DNA of 57,974 nucleotides from Ruminococcus sp. (GTDB taxonomy: Bacteria > Bacillota > Clostridia > Oscillospirales > Ruminococcaceae). Of this stretch, positions 32,728 through 42,531 are shown in pieces (positions within the stretch are counted from its first letter, which is position 1; the number at the start of each line of letters is the position of its first letter). The notes beneath the pieces were generated by a model. That model searched no databases and was not told the origin of the DNA. It saw only the letters and a list, made by a program, of their open reading frames with translations. Location of the stretch: contig JAGAMB010000058.1 in assembly GCA_017624895.1 (NCBI GenBank), forward strand, positions 1-57,974, read 5' to 3'. A program made the position numbers and the translations under genes.

Positions 32728-33939
32728 ATGGCTAAAATTATTATGAAAACTCCCCTCGTCGAGATGGATGGCGACGAGATGACACGAATCCTCTGGCAGT
32801 GGATCAAGGATATCCTCCTCGTTCCATATGTAGAGCTTAACACAGAATATTACGATCTCGGACTTAAGCACCGTGAGGAAACTAAGGATCAGGTTACTCT
32901 TGATTCTGCTGAGGCTACAAAGAAGTACGGCGTTGCTGTAAAGTGTGCTACAATCACTCCTAATGCTGCAAGAATGCCCGAATACAACCTCACACAGATG
33001 TGGAAGTCACCTAACGGTACAATCAGAGCTGCTCTTGACGGTACTGTATTCAGAACACCTATTATCGTTAAGGGAATTGAGCCTTATATCCCCACATGGA
33101 CAAAGCCAATCACAATCGCTCGTCACGCTTACGGCGATGTTTACAAGAATGCTGAAATCCGTGTTGAAAAGGGCTGCAAGGCTGAACTCGTTGTAACTGA
33201 CGCACAGGGCAACGAAACACGCGAGCTTATTCATGATTTTGCAAAATCTGATGGTATCATTCAGGGACTTCACAACCTTGACAATTCTATTGCAGGTTTC
33301 GCAAGAGCTTGTCTTAACTATGGTCTTGACTTAAAGCAGGACGTATGGTTTGCTACAAAGGATACTATTTCCAAGAAGTATGACCACCGTTTTAAGGATA
33401 TTTTCCAGGAGATCTACGACAACGAGTATAAGGAAAAGTATGAGGCAGCAGGCATTGAGTATTTCTACACTCTCATTGATGACGCTGTAGCAAGAGTTAT
33501 TCGTTCAGAGGGCGGCTATATCTGGGCTTGTAAGAACTATGACGGCGATGTTATGTCTGATATGGTTTCTACAGCTTATGGCTCACTTGCTATGATGACT
33601 TCTGTTCTCGTTTCGCCTGATGGTATTTATGAGTATGAGGCAGCTCACGGTACAGTACAGCGCCATTACTACAAGTACCTCAAGGGTGAGGAAACTTCCA
33701 CAAACTCTGTTGCAACTATTTTTGCATGGTCAGGCGCTCTCCGCAAGAGAGGCGAGCTTGACGGCACACCTGAGCTTTGCGAGTTTGCTGATAAGCTGGA
33801 AAAGGCTACTATCCAGACTATCGAAAACGGTGTAATGACAGGCGATCTCTATCTCATTTCAAAGCTTGAAAATAAGAAGAAGGTTGACTCAAAAACATTC
33901 CTTGAAGAAATCAAGGTAAATCTTGATAAGATGATGTAA
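32728..33939 (+). CDS. icd: NADP-dependent isocitrate dehydrogenase, eukaryote-like type
   Basis: Oxidatively decarboxylates isocitrate to 2-oxoglutarate, producing NADPH for biosynthesis. At 403 residues it belongs to the homodimeric subfamily that includes eukaryotic IDH1/2 rather than the E. coli type. Motifs include MDGDEMTRI at the N-terminus, [16 protein letters not shown] (substrate Ser and Arg), and [17 protein letters not shown] near the cofactor site. Ribosome site ATGGAGG. It works with acn in the oxidative arm supplying glutamate. Confidence 0.95.
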   Translation: MAKIIMKTPLVEMDGDEMTRILWQWIKDILLVPYVELNTEYYDLGLKHREETKDQVTLDSAEATKKYGVAVKCATITPNAARMPEYNLTQMWKSPNGTIRAALDGTVFRTPIIVKGIEPYIPTWTKPITIARHAYGDVYKNAEIRVEKGCKAELVVTDAQGNETRELIHDFAKSDGIIQGLHNLDNSIAGFARACLNYGLDLKQDVWFATKDTISKKYDHRFKDIFQEIYDNEYKEKYEAAGIEYFYTLIDDAVARVIRSEGGYIWACKNYDGDVMSDMVSTAYGSLAMMTSVLVSPDGIYEYEAAHGTVQRHYYKYLKGEETSTNSVATIFAWSGALRKRGELDGTPELCEFADKLEKATIQTIENGVMTGDLYLISKLENKKKVDSKTFLEEIKVNLDKMM

Positions 33940-33948
33940 CAGCCTGAT

Positions 33949-33976
33949 GCGGAGGCTGTTGAAAAACAGCTTCCGC
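33949..33976 (+). terminator. Hairpin between icd and rex
   Basis: GCGGAGGCTGTT (33949-33960), a GAAA tetraloop and AACAGCTTCCGC (33965-33976) form a 12-bp stem with one G-U pair, followed only by AATTATATATA. It is probably a partial terminator that reduces readthrough into rex. Confidence 0.6.
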
Positions 33977-34009
33977 AATTATATATAAGGCAGTAAGAAG
34001 GGCAGAATA

Positions 34010-34651
34010 ATGTCAAAAAATACAATATCAAATTCAGTTATCAGGCGGCTTCCCAGATATTATCGTTTTCTCGGAGAACTTGAAACAAACGGTTATGTCC
34101 GCATATCATCAAGGGAACTTGCTGAGAAAATGGGACTTACCGCATCGCAGATACGTCAGGATTTCAACTGCTTCGGCGAATTTGGTCAGCAGGGCTACGG
34201 ATACAACGTTGCAGGTCTTAAATTGGAAATCGGTAAAATACTTGGACTTGACAAGATAACTCCTATGATTCTTCTCGGCGCGGGAAATCTCGGCAGAGCT
34301 ATCGCCTCCCACATTGACTTCAAAAGCAAGGGCTTTGAGTTGGTGGGAATTTTCGATACCAACCCTGCTGTTGTTGGCAAGAAAATAGGTGATATCACAG
34401 TATCTGACATCAATGATCTTGATTCCTTCTGCGAAAGCCATAATCCGCGGGGTGCAATTTTATGTATACCTAAGGATGCCGCTTCACGCGAGGTTGACAG
34501 GCTCATAGATAAGGGTATACGTGCTTTCTGGAATTTTACTCACTATGATCTGCGAATAAATCATTCTGATGTTTCGGTTGAAAATGTACATCTTGGCGAC
34601 AGCCTTGCCACACTTTCCTACCGTCTTAATTCTGAGGACGGTACTTGTTAA
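34010..34651 (+). CDS. rex: Redox-sensing transcriptional repressor Rex
   Basis: A dimeric repressor that binds DNA when NAD+ is abundant and leaves it when NADH rises, switching on fermentation and NADH-consuming genes. The N-terminal winged helix (about 10-80; ASQIRQDFNCFGEFGQQGYGY) is followed by the Rossmann domain with GAGNLG (about 87-92) and a C-terminal domain-swap helix. At 213 residues it is typical. It is embedded among genes of NAD(P)H-linked organic acid metabolism, which are therefore its likely targets. Confidence 0.96.
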   Translation: MSKNTISNSVIRRLPRYYRFLGELETNGYVRISSRELAEKMGLTASQIRQDFNCFGEFGQQGYGYNVAGLKLEIGKILGLDKITPMILLGAGNLGRAIASHIDFKSKGFELVGIFDTNPAVVGKKIGDITVSDINDLDSFCESHNPRGAILCIPKDAASREVDRLIDKGIRAFWNFTHYDLRINHSDVSVENVHLGDSLATLSYRLNSEDGTC

Positions 34652-34709
34652 AAAATTCACTATCTTATGTGAGTAAAAAATCTTTATTTATAAAAAGGTG
34701 GTAATTATA

Positions 34710-36086
34710 ATGGATTATCGTATTGAACACGACTCAATGGGAGAGGTAAAAGTACCTGCGGACAAATACTGGGCAGCGCAGACTGAAAGAAGCCACGAGA
34801 ACTTCCCGATCGGCGTGGGAATTGAAACTATGCCCCGTGAAATCACACACGCTTTCGGTATTCTTAAAAAGGCGGCAGCTATTGCAAATAATGAACTGAA
34901 GCCTGAGAAAATGACCGATGAAAAGCTTGCAGCTATTACACAGGCTTGTGATGAGGTAATAAGCGGCGCATTAAACGATCACTTTCCTCTTGTTGTATGG
35001 CAGACGGGAAGCGGTACACAGTCCAATATGAACGCAAATGAGGTTATAGCTAACCGAGGAAATGAAATTGCAGGAAGCAAGCTTCTTCATCCCAATGATG
35101 ATATAAATATGAGCCAATCCTCCAACGATACATTCCCCACAGCTATGCACATTGCCGCTGTAATTGCCATTGAGGATAAGGTTATTCCTGCTGTTGACAC
35201 CCTTATTGAGACCTTTATCCGCCTCGAAGCTGAGAATGAGGGCATTGTAAAAAGTGGTCGTACTCATTTGCAGGACGCAACACCCATTAAGTTCTCACAG
35301 GAAATAAGCGGATGGAGAGCATCTCTTGAAAAGGACAGAAAGATGATCATTTCCTCCTGCGAGGAGCTGAAAGAGCTTGCTCTCGGTGGTACAGCTGTCG
35401 GCACAGGACTTAATGCTCCCAAGGGATTTGCAGAAAAGTCTGCGGAGGCTATAAGCACTATTACAGGAAAGAAATTCGTAACAGCTTCAAATAAATTCCA
35501 CTCACTCACATCTAAGGATGAAATCGTTTTTGCTCACGGCGCATTAAAGGCACTTGCTGCCGATATGATGAAGATAGCCAACGATGTACGCTGGCTTGCA
35601 TCAGGTCCCCGTGACGGTCTGGGAGAAATATTTATCCCTGAAAATGAACCCGGTTCGTCAATTATGCCCGGTAAGGTAAATCCAACACAGTGCGAGCAGG
35701 CTACAATGGTTGCAGTACAGGTTATGGGCAACGATGTGGCAGTAGGTATGGCAGCTTCACAGGGTAATTTTGAGCTTAATGTATTTATGCCGGTATGTGC
35801 ATATAATTTCCTCCAGTCTGCAAGACTTCTTGCTGAGTCTATTATGTCTTTCAACAACAATTGTGCAGTCGGCATTAAGGCAAATAAGGAAAAAATGCAT
35901 CACAATCTCCACAATTCACTTATGCTTGTAACTGCTCTTAATCCTTACATCGGCTATGAAAATGCCGCTAAGACTGCAAAAAAGGCATTCAAGGACAATA
36001 TATCTCTTAAAGAAGCCTGCGTAGAGCTTGGATTTCTGACAGCAGAAAAATTTGATGAGGTATTCCATCCCGAACAGATGGTTTAA
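34710..36086 (+). CDS. fumC: Class II fumarate hydratase
   Basis: Interconverts malate and fumarate; here it probably dehydrates malate to feed the fumarate reductase downstream. Signatures of the class II fumarase/aspartase superfamily: GSGTQSNMNANEV, SSNDTFPTAMH, GRTHLQDATP, and the catalytic loop GSSIMPGKVNP. The start was set at ATG 34710 (458 residues), 7 nt after AAAAAGGTGG; an in-frame GTG at 34698 lies inside the ribosome site. The motifs GTGLNAPKGF and the general pattern favour fumarase over aspartase. Confidence 0.94.
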   Translation: MDYRIEHDSMGEVKVPADKYWAAQTERSHENFPIGVGIETMPREITHAFGILKKAAAIANNELKPEKMTDEKLAAITQACDEVISGALNDHFPLVVWQTGSGTQSNMNANEVIANRGNEIAGSKLLHPNDDINMSQSSNDTFPTAMHIAAVIAIEDKVIPAVDTLIETFIRLEAENEGIVKSGRTHLQDATPIKFSQEISGWRASLEKDRKMIISSCEELKELALGGTAVGTGLNAPKGFAEKSAEAISTITGKKFVTASNKFHSLTSKDEIVFAHGALKALAADMMKIANDVRWLASGPRDGLGEIFIPENEPGSSIMPGKVNPTQCEQATMVAVQVMGNDVAVGMAASQGNFELNVFMPVCAYNFLQSARLLAESIMSFNNNCAVGIKANKEKMHHNLHNSLMLVTALNPYIGYENAAKTAKKAFKDNISLKEACVELGFLTAEKFDEVFHPEQMV

Positions 36087-36110
36087 GGTTTCAACAGAAA
36101 GGAAAGTGCT

Positions 36111-36905
36111 ATGGAAACATTTACATATTACCCTGGCTGTACGCTGAGAACCAAGGCAAAGGATCTCGATACATATGCAAGGATATCCGCTGAGGCTCTC
36201 GGTATTGGTCTTGTTGAGCCTGAAAACTGGCAGTGCTGCGGCGGCGCTTATACAACAGCCACAAATGAGGTTGCTACAAAGCTTTCCGCAGTAAGAACTC
36301 TTATGGCAGCAAAGGAAACAAATGGACTTGTTACTGTATGTTCTGCCTGTCATAATGTTATAAAGCAGACGAATTACGATATATCACACAATGAGGCTAT
36401 GGCTGTCAAGGTTCAGCGTTATCTCGGACTCGACGAGGCATATACAGGCGAAACTACGGTATATCATTATCTTGAGCTTCTCCGTGATGTTGTTGGTTTT
36501 GATAAGCTTAAAGAAAAGGTTGTAAATCCTTTCAAGGGTAAAAAAATTGCCGCATATTATGGCTGTCTGCTCCTCCGTCCATCAAAGGCTCTTGCTATGG
36601 ATAACCCCGAAAATCCTGTTATAATGGAGGATTTCATCAGAGCAATCGGCGGCACTCCGGTCATATACGCTCAGAGAAATGAATGCTGCGGCGGATATAT
36701 CACAATGGAGGACAAAGCACAGGCGGAGAGAAGAAGCGGAGCTGTCATGGCTTCAGCTGAGGAAATGGGCGCAGATATGATAATTACAGCCTGTCCATTG
36801 TGTCTTTATAACTTAAAGAAAAATTCAGGCAGCAATATGCCGGTGTACTACTTCACAGAGCTTCTTGCTGAGGCTCTCGGTCTTAAGGAGGCTGGAAATG
36901 AATAA
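36111..36905 (+). CDS. hdrB: Heterodisulfide reductase subunit B-like protein
   Basis: A 264-residue protein with two complete CCG domains: C10, C42-C43, C77/C80 and C152, C192-C193, C228/C231. In methanogen HdrB these bind two non-cubane [4Fe-4S] clusters that reduce a disulfide. In methanogen thiol:fumarate reductase the same CCG domain is fused to the Fe-S subunit. Here it is separate, 25 nt downstream of fumarase and overlapping hdrC by 8 nt. I infer that it is the high-potential exit of the Hdr complex, handing electrons to the FrdBA-like pair or to an unknown thiol. Confidence 0.88.
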   Translation: METFTYYPGCTLRTKAKDLDTYARISAEALGIGLVEPENWQCCGGAYTTATNEVATKLSAVRTLMAAKETNGLVTVCSACHNVIKQTNYDISHNEAMAVKVQRYLGLDEAYTGETTVYHYLELLRDVVGFDKLKEKVVNPFKGKKIAAYYGCLLLRPSKALAMDNPENPVIMEDFIRAIGGTPVIYAQRNECCGGYITMEDKAQAERRSGAVMASAEEMGADMIITACPLCLYNLKKNSGSNMPVYYFTELLAEALGLKEAGNE

Positions 36906-37281
36906 GTACGAAAAGGATTGGATAGATATTACAAGCGGAGTTAATGTCCGTAAATGTATGAGATGCGGAAAATGTACTGCAACCTGTCCTTCATTCGATG
37001 AAATGGAATATCATCCCCACCAGTTTGTGTATATGGTTGAAAAAGGCGATATTGCGCCGCTTCTTGGTTCAGATTCACTTTACAAGTGCCTGACCTGCTT
37101 TGCTTGTGTGGAGAGATGTCCCAGAGGTGTTGAGCCTGCAAAGGTAGTGGAGGCTGTACGTCTTGCCGCTGTGAGAAAGCAGGGGAATAATCATCTTATA
37201 CCCGACCAGATACCTGCAATGCTTGACGATGATATGCCTCAGCAGGCAATCGTTACAGCATTCAGAAAATATACGAAGTAA
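36898..37281 (+). CDS. hdrC: Heterodisulfide reductase subunit C-like protein
   Basis: 127 residues with two ferredoxin-type [4Fe-4S] motifs: C20xxC23xxC26xxxC30P and C64xxC67xxC70xxxC74P. It wires electrons from HdrA to HdrB. The start is ATG 36898, with AAGGAGG 6 nt upstream, overlapping hdrB by 8 nt; in-frame upstream codons lie within hdrB. The short C-terminal helical tail is typical. Confidence 0.88.
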   Translation: MNKYEKDWIDITSGVNVRKCMRCGKCTATCPSFDEMEYHPHQFVYMVEKGDIAPLLGSDSLYKCLTCFACVERCPRGVEPAKVVEAVRLAAVRKQGNNHLIPDQIPAMLDDDMPQQAIVTAFRKYTK

Positions 37282-37293
37282 GGAGGAACAGAT

Positions 37294-39285
37294 ATGCAGA
37301 AAATAGGTGTTTTTGTCTGCCATTGCGGTACAAATATTGCTGCAACGGTTGATGTAAAGGCTGTAGCTGAGGCTCTTGCAAATGAGCCGGGAGTTGTTAT
37401 ATCTCAGGATTATCAGTATATGTGTTCCGAATCAGGACAGGATCTCGTTAAGTCAGCTATCAAGGAGCATAACCTTACAGGCGTTGTTGTGTGTTCCTGT
37501 TCTCCCCGTATGCACGAGAATACATTCAGAAAGGCAGCAGCAGCTGCTGGGCTTAATCCATATCTTGTGGAAATTGCGAATATCCGCGAGCAGTGTTCGT
37601 GGATTCACAAGGATATAGCGTCAGCTACGGAAAAAGCTATAGTCCTCGGAAAAGCTGCTGTAGCAAAGGTTCACCTCAATACACCTCTTACAGCAGGGGA
37701 AAGCCCCGTTGTAAAACGTGCGCTTGTTATCGGCGGCGGTATCGCCGGTATTCAGACTGCCCTTGATATAGCAGAGGCAGGCTTTGAGGTTGATATTGTT
37801 GAAAAAGAGCCTACGATCGGCGGAAAAATGGCACAGATCGACAAGACTTTCCCAACTCTTGACTGCGCTGCTTGTATTCTTACCCCGAAAATGGTTGAGG
37901 CTGCACAGAATGAGAAAATTACAATCCACTCATTCAGCGAGGTCAGCGATGTAAAGGGATTTGTGGGAAATTTCACAGTTACCATAAAGAAAAAGGCACG
38001 TTATGTTGACGAAACAAAATGTACCGGCTGCGGACTTTGTACTGAGAAATGTCCAATGAAGAAAGTCCCCAATGAGTTCAATATGGGACTTGACAACAGA
38101 ACAGCCGTATATATTCCATTTGCACAGGCTGTTCCTAAGGTTGCAACGATTGATCCGAATTATTGTCTTATGTTGAAAAACGGCAAGTGCGGTGTATGCT
38201 CCAAGGTATGCTCTGTTGGCGCTATCGACTATAAGCAGACTGACCGCTTTGTTGAGCAGAAATATGGTGCTATCGTGGTTGCTACAGGATTTAATCCCAT
38301 TAAGCTTGACAAATACGATGAATTTGCATATAGCTGGTGTCCTGATGTTGTAACATCACTTGAACTGGAAAGACTTATGAATGCGGCAGGCCCTAACGGC
38401 GGAACACTTTTACGCCCATCTGATAAAAAGCATCCCCACACTATTGTATTCGTTCAATGTGTAGGCTCACGATGCGATGACGAAAAGGGCAAGCCCTACT
38501 GTTCAAAGATATGCTGTATGTATACCGCAAAACACGCAATGCTTATCCGTGAGAAATATCCCGATACAGAGGTTTATGTATTCTATATAGATGTGCGTAC
38601 TCCCGGTAAGAACTTCGATGAATTTTATCGACGCGCAGTTGAGCAGTACGGAGTTCACTACATCAAGGGTATGGTGGGCAAAGTTACTCCTAAGGCTGAC
38701 GGTACTATTGATGTTCAGGCTTCTGACCTGCTTTCAAATGAGCAGCTTCACATTGACGCTGATATGGTTGTACTTGCAGCGGCAATTGAGCCTGATAAAA
38801 CAGCCCGTCCTCTTGCCACAATGCTCACAACACAGATGGACACAAACGATTTCTTCACCGAGGCACACCCCAAGCTCCGCCCTGTGGAATCTGCAACAGC
38901 AGGTATATTCCTCTCAGGTGCTTGTCAGGGACCAAAGGATATTCCTGAAACAGTTGCACAGGCAAGTGCCGCAGCTGCAAAGGCTATCGGACTTCTCTGC
39001 AAGAACAGCATAACCTGCAATCCCTGTGTTGCCCACAGCGATGAGCTTATGTGTAACGGCTGTTCTTCCTGCGAAAAGGTATGTCCATACGGTGCTATCA
39101 CATATCAGGACAAGGAATTCAGAATGCCTGACCGCACAATGGCAATTCGCCGTGTTGCAAGCGTTAACCCTGCTGTATGTCAGGGATGCGGAGCTTGTAC
39201 GGTTGCTTGTCCCTCAGGTGCTATGGATCTGAACGGCTTCTCAAACAGCCAGATTATGTCGGAGGTAGACGCAATATGCAAGTAA
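37294..39285 (+). CDS. hdrA: Heterodisulfide reductase subunit A-like flavoprotein
   Basis: The FAD-containing subunit that in methanogens performs electron bifurcation. 663 residues: N-terminal Cys-containing domain (VFVCHCG; VVCSCSPRMHE), a thioredoxin-reductase-like FAD fold (GGGIAGIQTALDIAEAG near 148-164), the HdrA hallmark FPTLDCAACILTPKM, and four [4Fe-4S] motifs (CTGCGLCTEKCP; CGVCSKVC; CNGCSSCEKVCP; CQGCGACTVACP). This is the compact bacterial HdrA form, not the long HdrA2. Ribosome site AAGGAGG. It would receive electrons from FlxABCD and split them between ferredoxin and HdrBC, by analogy. Confidence 0.9.
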   Translation: MQKIGVFVCHCGTNIAATVDVKAVAEALANEPGVVISQDYQYMCSESGQDLVKSAIKEHNLTGVVVCSCSPRMHENTFRKAAAAAGLNPYLVEIANIREQCSWIHKDIASATEKAIVLGKAAVAKVHLNTPLTAGESPVVKRALVIGGGIAGIQTALDIAEAGFEVDIVEKEPTIGGKMAQIDKTFPTLDCAACILTPKMVEAAQNEKITIHSFSEVSDVKGFVGNFTVTIKKKARYVDETKCTGCGLCTEKCPMKKVPNEFNMGLDNRTAVYIPFAQAVPKVATIDPNYCLMLKNGKCGVCSKVCSVGAIDYKQTDRFVEQKYGAIVVATGFNPIKLDKYDEFAYSWCPDVVTSLELERLMNAAGPNGGTLLRPSDKKHPHTIVFVQCVGSRCDDEKGKPYCSKICCMYTAKHAMLIREKYPDTEVYVFYIDVRTPGKNFDEFYRRAVEQYGVHYIKGMVGKVTPKADGTIDVQASDLLSNEQLHIDADMVVLAAAIEPDKTARPLATMLTTQMDTNDFFTEAHPKLRPVESATAGIFLSGACQGPKDIPETVAQASAAAAKAIGLLCKNSITCNPCVAHSDELMCNGCSSCEKVCPYGAITYQDKEFRMPDRTMAIRRVASVNPAVCQGCGACTVACPSGAMDLNGFSNSQIMSEVDAICK

Positions 39286-39716
39286 ATGAAAATTTTGAGC
39301 CTGTTATCGTTGCTTTCTGCTGTAACTGGTGTTCATATGCAGGAGCTGACCTTTCAGGTACCAACAGACTGAATTACCCTACAAATGTAAAGATAATCCG
39401 CGTACCCTGTTCTTGCAGAGTTAATCCTATGTTTATACTACGTGCATTCCAAAAAGGTGCAGATGGAGTTATCATATGCGGATGTCATCCGGGTGATTGT
39501 CACTACACCTCAGGTAACTACTTCACAAGAAGAAGAATTACACTTCTTTACAGTATGCTTGATTTCCTCGGAATTGAGCGCAACAGAACCCGTCTTGAAT
39601 GGGTATCTGCTGCCGAGGGAGCAAAGTTTGCCGCTGTAATGAATGAGTTTACAGAAGATGTAAGAAAGCTTGGCCCTAACCGCAGATTGGAGGATCTCAG
39701 ATGCAGGAAGAAATGA
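39276..39716 (+). CDS. flxD: MvhD/FlxD-like [2Fe-2S] electron-transfer subunit
   Basis: 146 residues of the MvhD family (methyl-viologen-reducing hydrogenase delta subunit), which docks electron donors to HdrA through a [2Fe-2S] cluster. Conserved Cys: C15, C16, C19 (AFCCNWC), C45/C47 (PCSC), C68/C70/C75 (CGCHPGDC). The start is ATG 39276, 10 nt after GGAGG, overlapping hdrA by 10 nt; an upstream in-frame ATG at 39177 lies deep within hdrA. No hydrogenase genes are present, so the donor is the adjacent Flx flavoprotein. Confidence 0.87.
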   Translation: MQVNENFEPVIVAFCCNWCSYAGADLSGTNRLNYPTNVKIIRVPCSCRVNPMFILRAFQKGADGVIICGCHPGDCHYTSGNYFTRRRITLLYSMLDFLGIERNRTRLEWVSAAEGAKFAAVMNEFTEDVRKLGPNRRLEDLRCRKK

Positions 39717-40672
39717 TTAAAAGAGCGAAGGAGCTTCTTGCCGATGGTACGGTAAATCGCGTTTTAGGCTGGAAAAAAGGCGAATTTGCTTATGATTCAA
39801 CTCCTGCTGTATTTGAAACAGCAGAGGAGCTTGAAAGAGATTTTGTCTGCGATGATTTCACACAGGCTAATCTGTCCAAATATCTTATAAAAGAATCACG
39901 GAAAGAGGGAAAAATACTTGCTTTCCTTAAACCATGTGATACATACAGCTTTAATCAGCTTCTGAATGAGCATAGAATTATTCGTGAAAATGTGTATGTT
40001 ATCGGTATTCCGGGAGGCCCGAAGCTTGACGTTGAAAAGATAAAGGCAAAGGGTATCAGCGGTATAATAAGCGTAAAAAACGAGAATTTTACTCTAAAAA
40101 TCGAAACTCTATACGGTACTGAAACTATGCCTTTTTATGAGGCAATCAGCGAAAAATGTGCTAACTGCAAGAGCAAGAAACACGTTGAATATGATGAGCT
40201 TATAGGTGCAGAAGGGGATGTTCTTAATTCCAAGCGTTTTGATATGGTTGAACAGCTTGAAAATATGACATCTCAGGAGCGTTATGATTTCTGGCAGAGT
40301 GAGCTTTCAAAGTGTATCCGCTGTAATGCCTGCCGCAACGTATGTCCTGCTTGTACCTGTGAAAATTGTGTATTCGATAATCCGAAGTCCGGAATTGATC
40401 AGAAGGCGGCAGCAGATAGTTTTGAGGAGAAGATGTTCCACATTATCCGTGCTTTCCACGTTGCAGGAAGATGTACCGACTGCGGCGAATGTACACGAGT
40501 ATGCCCTCAGAATATTCCGCTTCATCTGCTCAACAGAAAGTTCATCAAGGATATAAACAGCCTTTATGGTGAGTATCAGGCAGGTGCTGACAGAACAACA
40601 AAATGTCCTCTTACTGATTACAAGGAAGATGATTGTGAACCCTCAGTTGTTCACGAAAGGGGTGTTGAGTAA
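39701..40672 (+). CDS. flxC: FlxC-like iron-sulfur protein (F420 hydrogenase/dehydrogenase beta-like)
   Basis: 323 residues. The N-terminal half has Cys-containing segments (LKPCDTYSF; CANCKSKKHVEYDEL) like FrhB/FpoF-type proteins. The C-terminal half has two [4Fe-4S] motifs, CIRCNACRNVCP followed by ACTCENC, and CTDCGECTRVCP. The gene order hdrBCA-flxDCBA suggests it is the FlxC subunit of a NAD(P)H-oxidising module. It overlaps flxD by 16 nt and flxB by one base. The subunit assignment rests on order and domains. Confidence 0.78.
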   Translation: MQEEMIKRAKELLADGTVNRVLGWKKGEFAYDSTPAVFETAEELERDFVCDDFTQANLSKYLIKESRKEGKILAFLKPCDTYSFNQLLNEHRIIRENVYVIGIPGGPKLDVEKIKAKGISGIISVKNENFTLKIETLYGTETMPFYEAISEKCANCKSKKHVEYDELIGAEGDVLNSKRFDMVEQLENMTSQERYDFWQSELSKCIRCNACRNVCPACTCENCVFDNPKSGIDQKAAADSFEEKMFHIIRAFHVAGRCTDCGECTRVCPQNIPLHLLNRKFIKDINSLYGEYQAGADRTTKCPLTDYKEDDCEPSVVHERGVE

Positions 40673-41691
40673 TGCTTAAAATACCGGCTGAAAAGATAAA
40701 CGATCTTTTTGACAGAATTGCTATGCAGCAGACGCTTTATATCCCTGTTGACCGCGAGGATAAGGCGGCAGAGTTCAAAAAATACGAAAGCGGAATGACA
40801 TTGAGCAAGGCACTTAAAACCGTAAGAAGCGCAAAGGATTTTTTCTTCCCTCAGACGGAAAATCTTGCAGAGTTCAAGCTTAGCGGCAAGAATATCGAGG
40901 TAAAGGATATACGTCAGGAGAACGAGGATTTCGTTGTATTCGGCGTTCGTGCCTGCGATGCAAAGAGTTTTGAGATACTTGACAAGGTATTCCTCAGCGA
41001 TCCCGTTGACACCTTTTATCAGAACCGCCGTGAACACGGTACAATTGTTACTATGGCTTGTACCCGTCCCGAAGAAACCTGCTTCTGCACAACATTCGGC
41101 ATAAATCCTACCGTTCCCGGTGGGGATGCTTCCGTATATTTTGACGGTGAAAGCTATTTCTTTGTTCCCTTTACCGATAAGGGCAAGGCGTTTATGGCTT
41201 CAATTTCCGATATGCTGGAGGAGGGCGATGTGTCAAAGCTTTCCGAGGTTCAGGCTAAAGCAAGAGAAATTATGACTCGTCTGCCCCTTGCAAATCTCAC
41301 TACCGATTCATTCGGCGGCGAAAAGCTTATGGAGCATTTCAATTCCGAGAAATGGGCGGAGCTTTCAGAGGCTTGTATCGGCTGCGGTACCTGCACATTT
41401 GTCTGCCCCACCTGTCAATGCTACGATATCCGCGATTTTGATACAGGAAATGGAATAAAGCGTTTCCGCTGCTGGGATTCCTGTATGTATTCAGATTTTA
41501 CAAAAATGGCTCACGGAAATCCCAGAACATCACAGCTTGAACGCTTCAGACAGCGTTTTATGCACAAGCTTGTGTACTTTCCTGCAAACAATAATGGGGA
41601 ATTTGGCTGTGTAGGCTGCGGAAGATGCCTTTCAAAATGCCCAATATCAATGAATATCGTCAAGGTAATGAAAGCGTTGGAGGATAAGTAA
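40672..41691 (+). CDS. flxB: FlxB-like [4Fe-4S] dicluster protein
   Basis: 339 residues resembling anaerobic sulfite reductase subunit A / hydrogenase beta-type Fe-S proteins. The N-terminal region (VDREDKAAEF, FFPQTENLAEF, FGVRACDAKSF) typifies the DUF4445-free, 4Fe-4S dicluster family. Two cluster motifs sit in the C-terminal third: CIGCGTCTFVCPTCQCYD and CVGCGRCLSKCPIS. It starts on the flxC stop (TAATG). It should relay electrons from the FAD/NAD protein FlxA to the rest of the complex. Confidence 0.8.
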   Translation: MLKIPAEKINDLFDRIAMQQTLYIPVDREDKAAEFKKYESGMTLSKALKTVRSAKDFFFPQTENLAEFKLSGKNIEVKDIRQENEDFVVFGVRACDAKSFEILDKVFLSDPVDTFYQNRREHGTIVTMACTRPEETCFCTTFGINPTVPGGDASVYFDGESYFFVPFTDKGKAFMASISDMLEEGDVSKLSEVQAKAREIMTRLPLANLTTDSFGGEKLMEHFNSEKWAELSEACIGCGTCTFVCPTCQCYDIRDFDTGNGIKRFRCWDSCMYSDFTKMAHGNPRTSQLERFRQRFMHKLVYFPANNNGEFGCVGCGRCLSKCPISMNIVKVMKALEDK

Positions 41692-42518
41692 TGAATAATG
41701 ATACATTAATACCCCTTGTTGGTATTATTACTGATGTACGTCAGGATACACCCGATGTAAAGACATTCAGGGTAAATGCCCTTGATGGCGGTAAAGTTTT
41801 CGAGCATATGCCCGGACAGTGCGCGATGCTTTCAATTCCCGGAGTGGGGGAGGCTATGTTCTCTATCACTTCATCTCCCACAAATAAGGAGTATATGGAG
41901 TTCAGCATAAAAAAATGCGGTTGTCTTACAGAATGGCTTCACGCAATGGACGTAGGTCAGCAGATTACAATAAGAGGACCTTACGGAAATTATTTTCCTG
42001 TTGAAACAGAATTAAAGGGTAAGGACTTACTTTTTGTTGCAGGTGGTATTGGTCTTGCGCCTCTCCGTTCTGTTATCAATTATGTTCGCGACAACAGAGA
42101 AAACTACGGTGATGTGCAGATTGTCTACGGCTCACGCTCCAAGGACGACCTTGTGGACTATCAGGAGATCATTGACGAGTGGATGGCTGACGATAATATA
42201 CAGGTCAATCTCACAATAGACAATCCCCAGGAGGGTTGGGACGGTCACGTTGGCTTTGTACCGAATTATGTAAAGGAGCTTGCACCTTCTATAAATAAAA
42301 CTGTACTTGTATGCGGCCCCCCAATAATGATAAAATTTACCCTTGCAGGACTTAAAGAGCTTGGTTTTACCGAAACACAGGTATATACCACTATGGAGCT
42401 GCGTATGAAATGCGGAGTAGGCAAGTGCGGACGATGCAATATCGGCAATAAGTATGTCTGCAAGGACGGACCTGTATTCCGCTATGACGAACTTGGCGCA
42501 CTTCCCGATGAATATTAA
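41691..42518 (+). CDS. flxA: FlxA-like NAD(P)H:ferredoxin oxidoreductase-type flavoprotein
   Basis: 275 residues of the ferredoxin reductase family: a flavin-binding barrel (about 5-105; MFSITSSP, IRGPYGNYF), a pyridine nucleotide domain (GGIGLAPLRS near 118-127; VCGPP), and a C-terminal [2Fe-2S] Cys motif, CGVGKCGRCNIG followed by a fourth Cys (YVCKDGP), as in PyrK and NfnA/sulfhydrogenase gamma. It is the likely entry point for NADH electrons. It starts on the flxB stop (TAATG). NADH versus NADPH preference cannot be read with confidence. Confidence 0.87.
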   Translation: MNNDTLIPLVGIITDVRQDTPDVKTFRVNALDGGKVFEHMPGQCAMLSIPGVGEAMFSITSSPTNKEYMEFSIKKCGCLTEWLHAMDVGQQITIRGPYGNYFPVETELKGKDLLFVAGGIGLAPLRSVINYVRDNRENYGDVQIVYGSRSKDDLVDYQEIIDEWMADDNIQVNLTIDNPQEGWDGHVGFVPNYVKELAPSINKTVLVCGPPIMIKFTLAGLKELGFTETQVYTTMELRMKCGVGKCGRCNIGNKYVCKDGPVFRYDELGALPDEY

Positions 42519-42531
42519 GGAGGCAATTGCA

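Noticed and set aside
34658..34673. TCAC-N8-GTGA inverted repeat before fumC as a Rex operator
   Set aside because: The half-sites are in the opposite order to the Rex consensus (TGTGA first), so it is unlikely to bind Rex.
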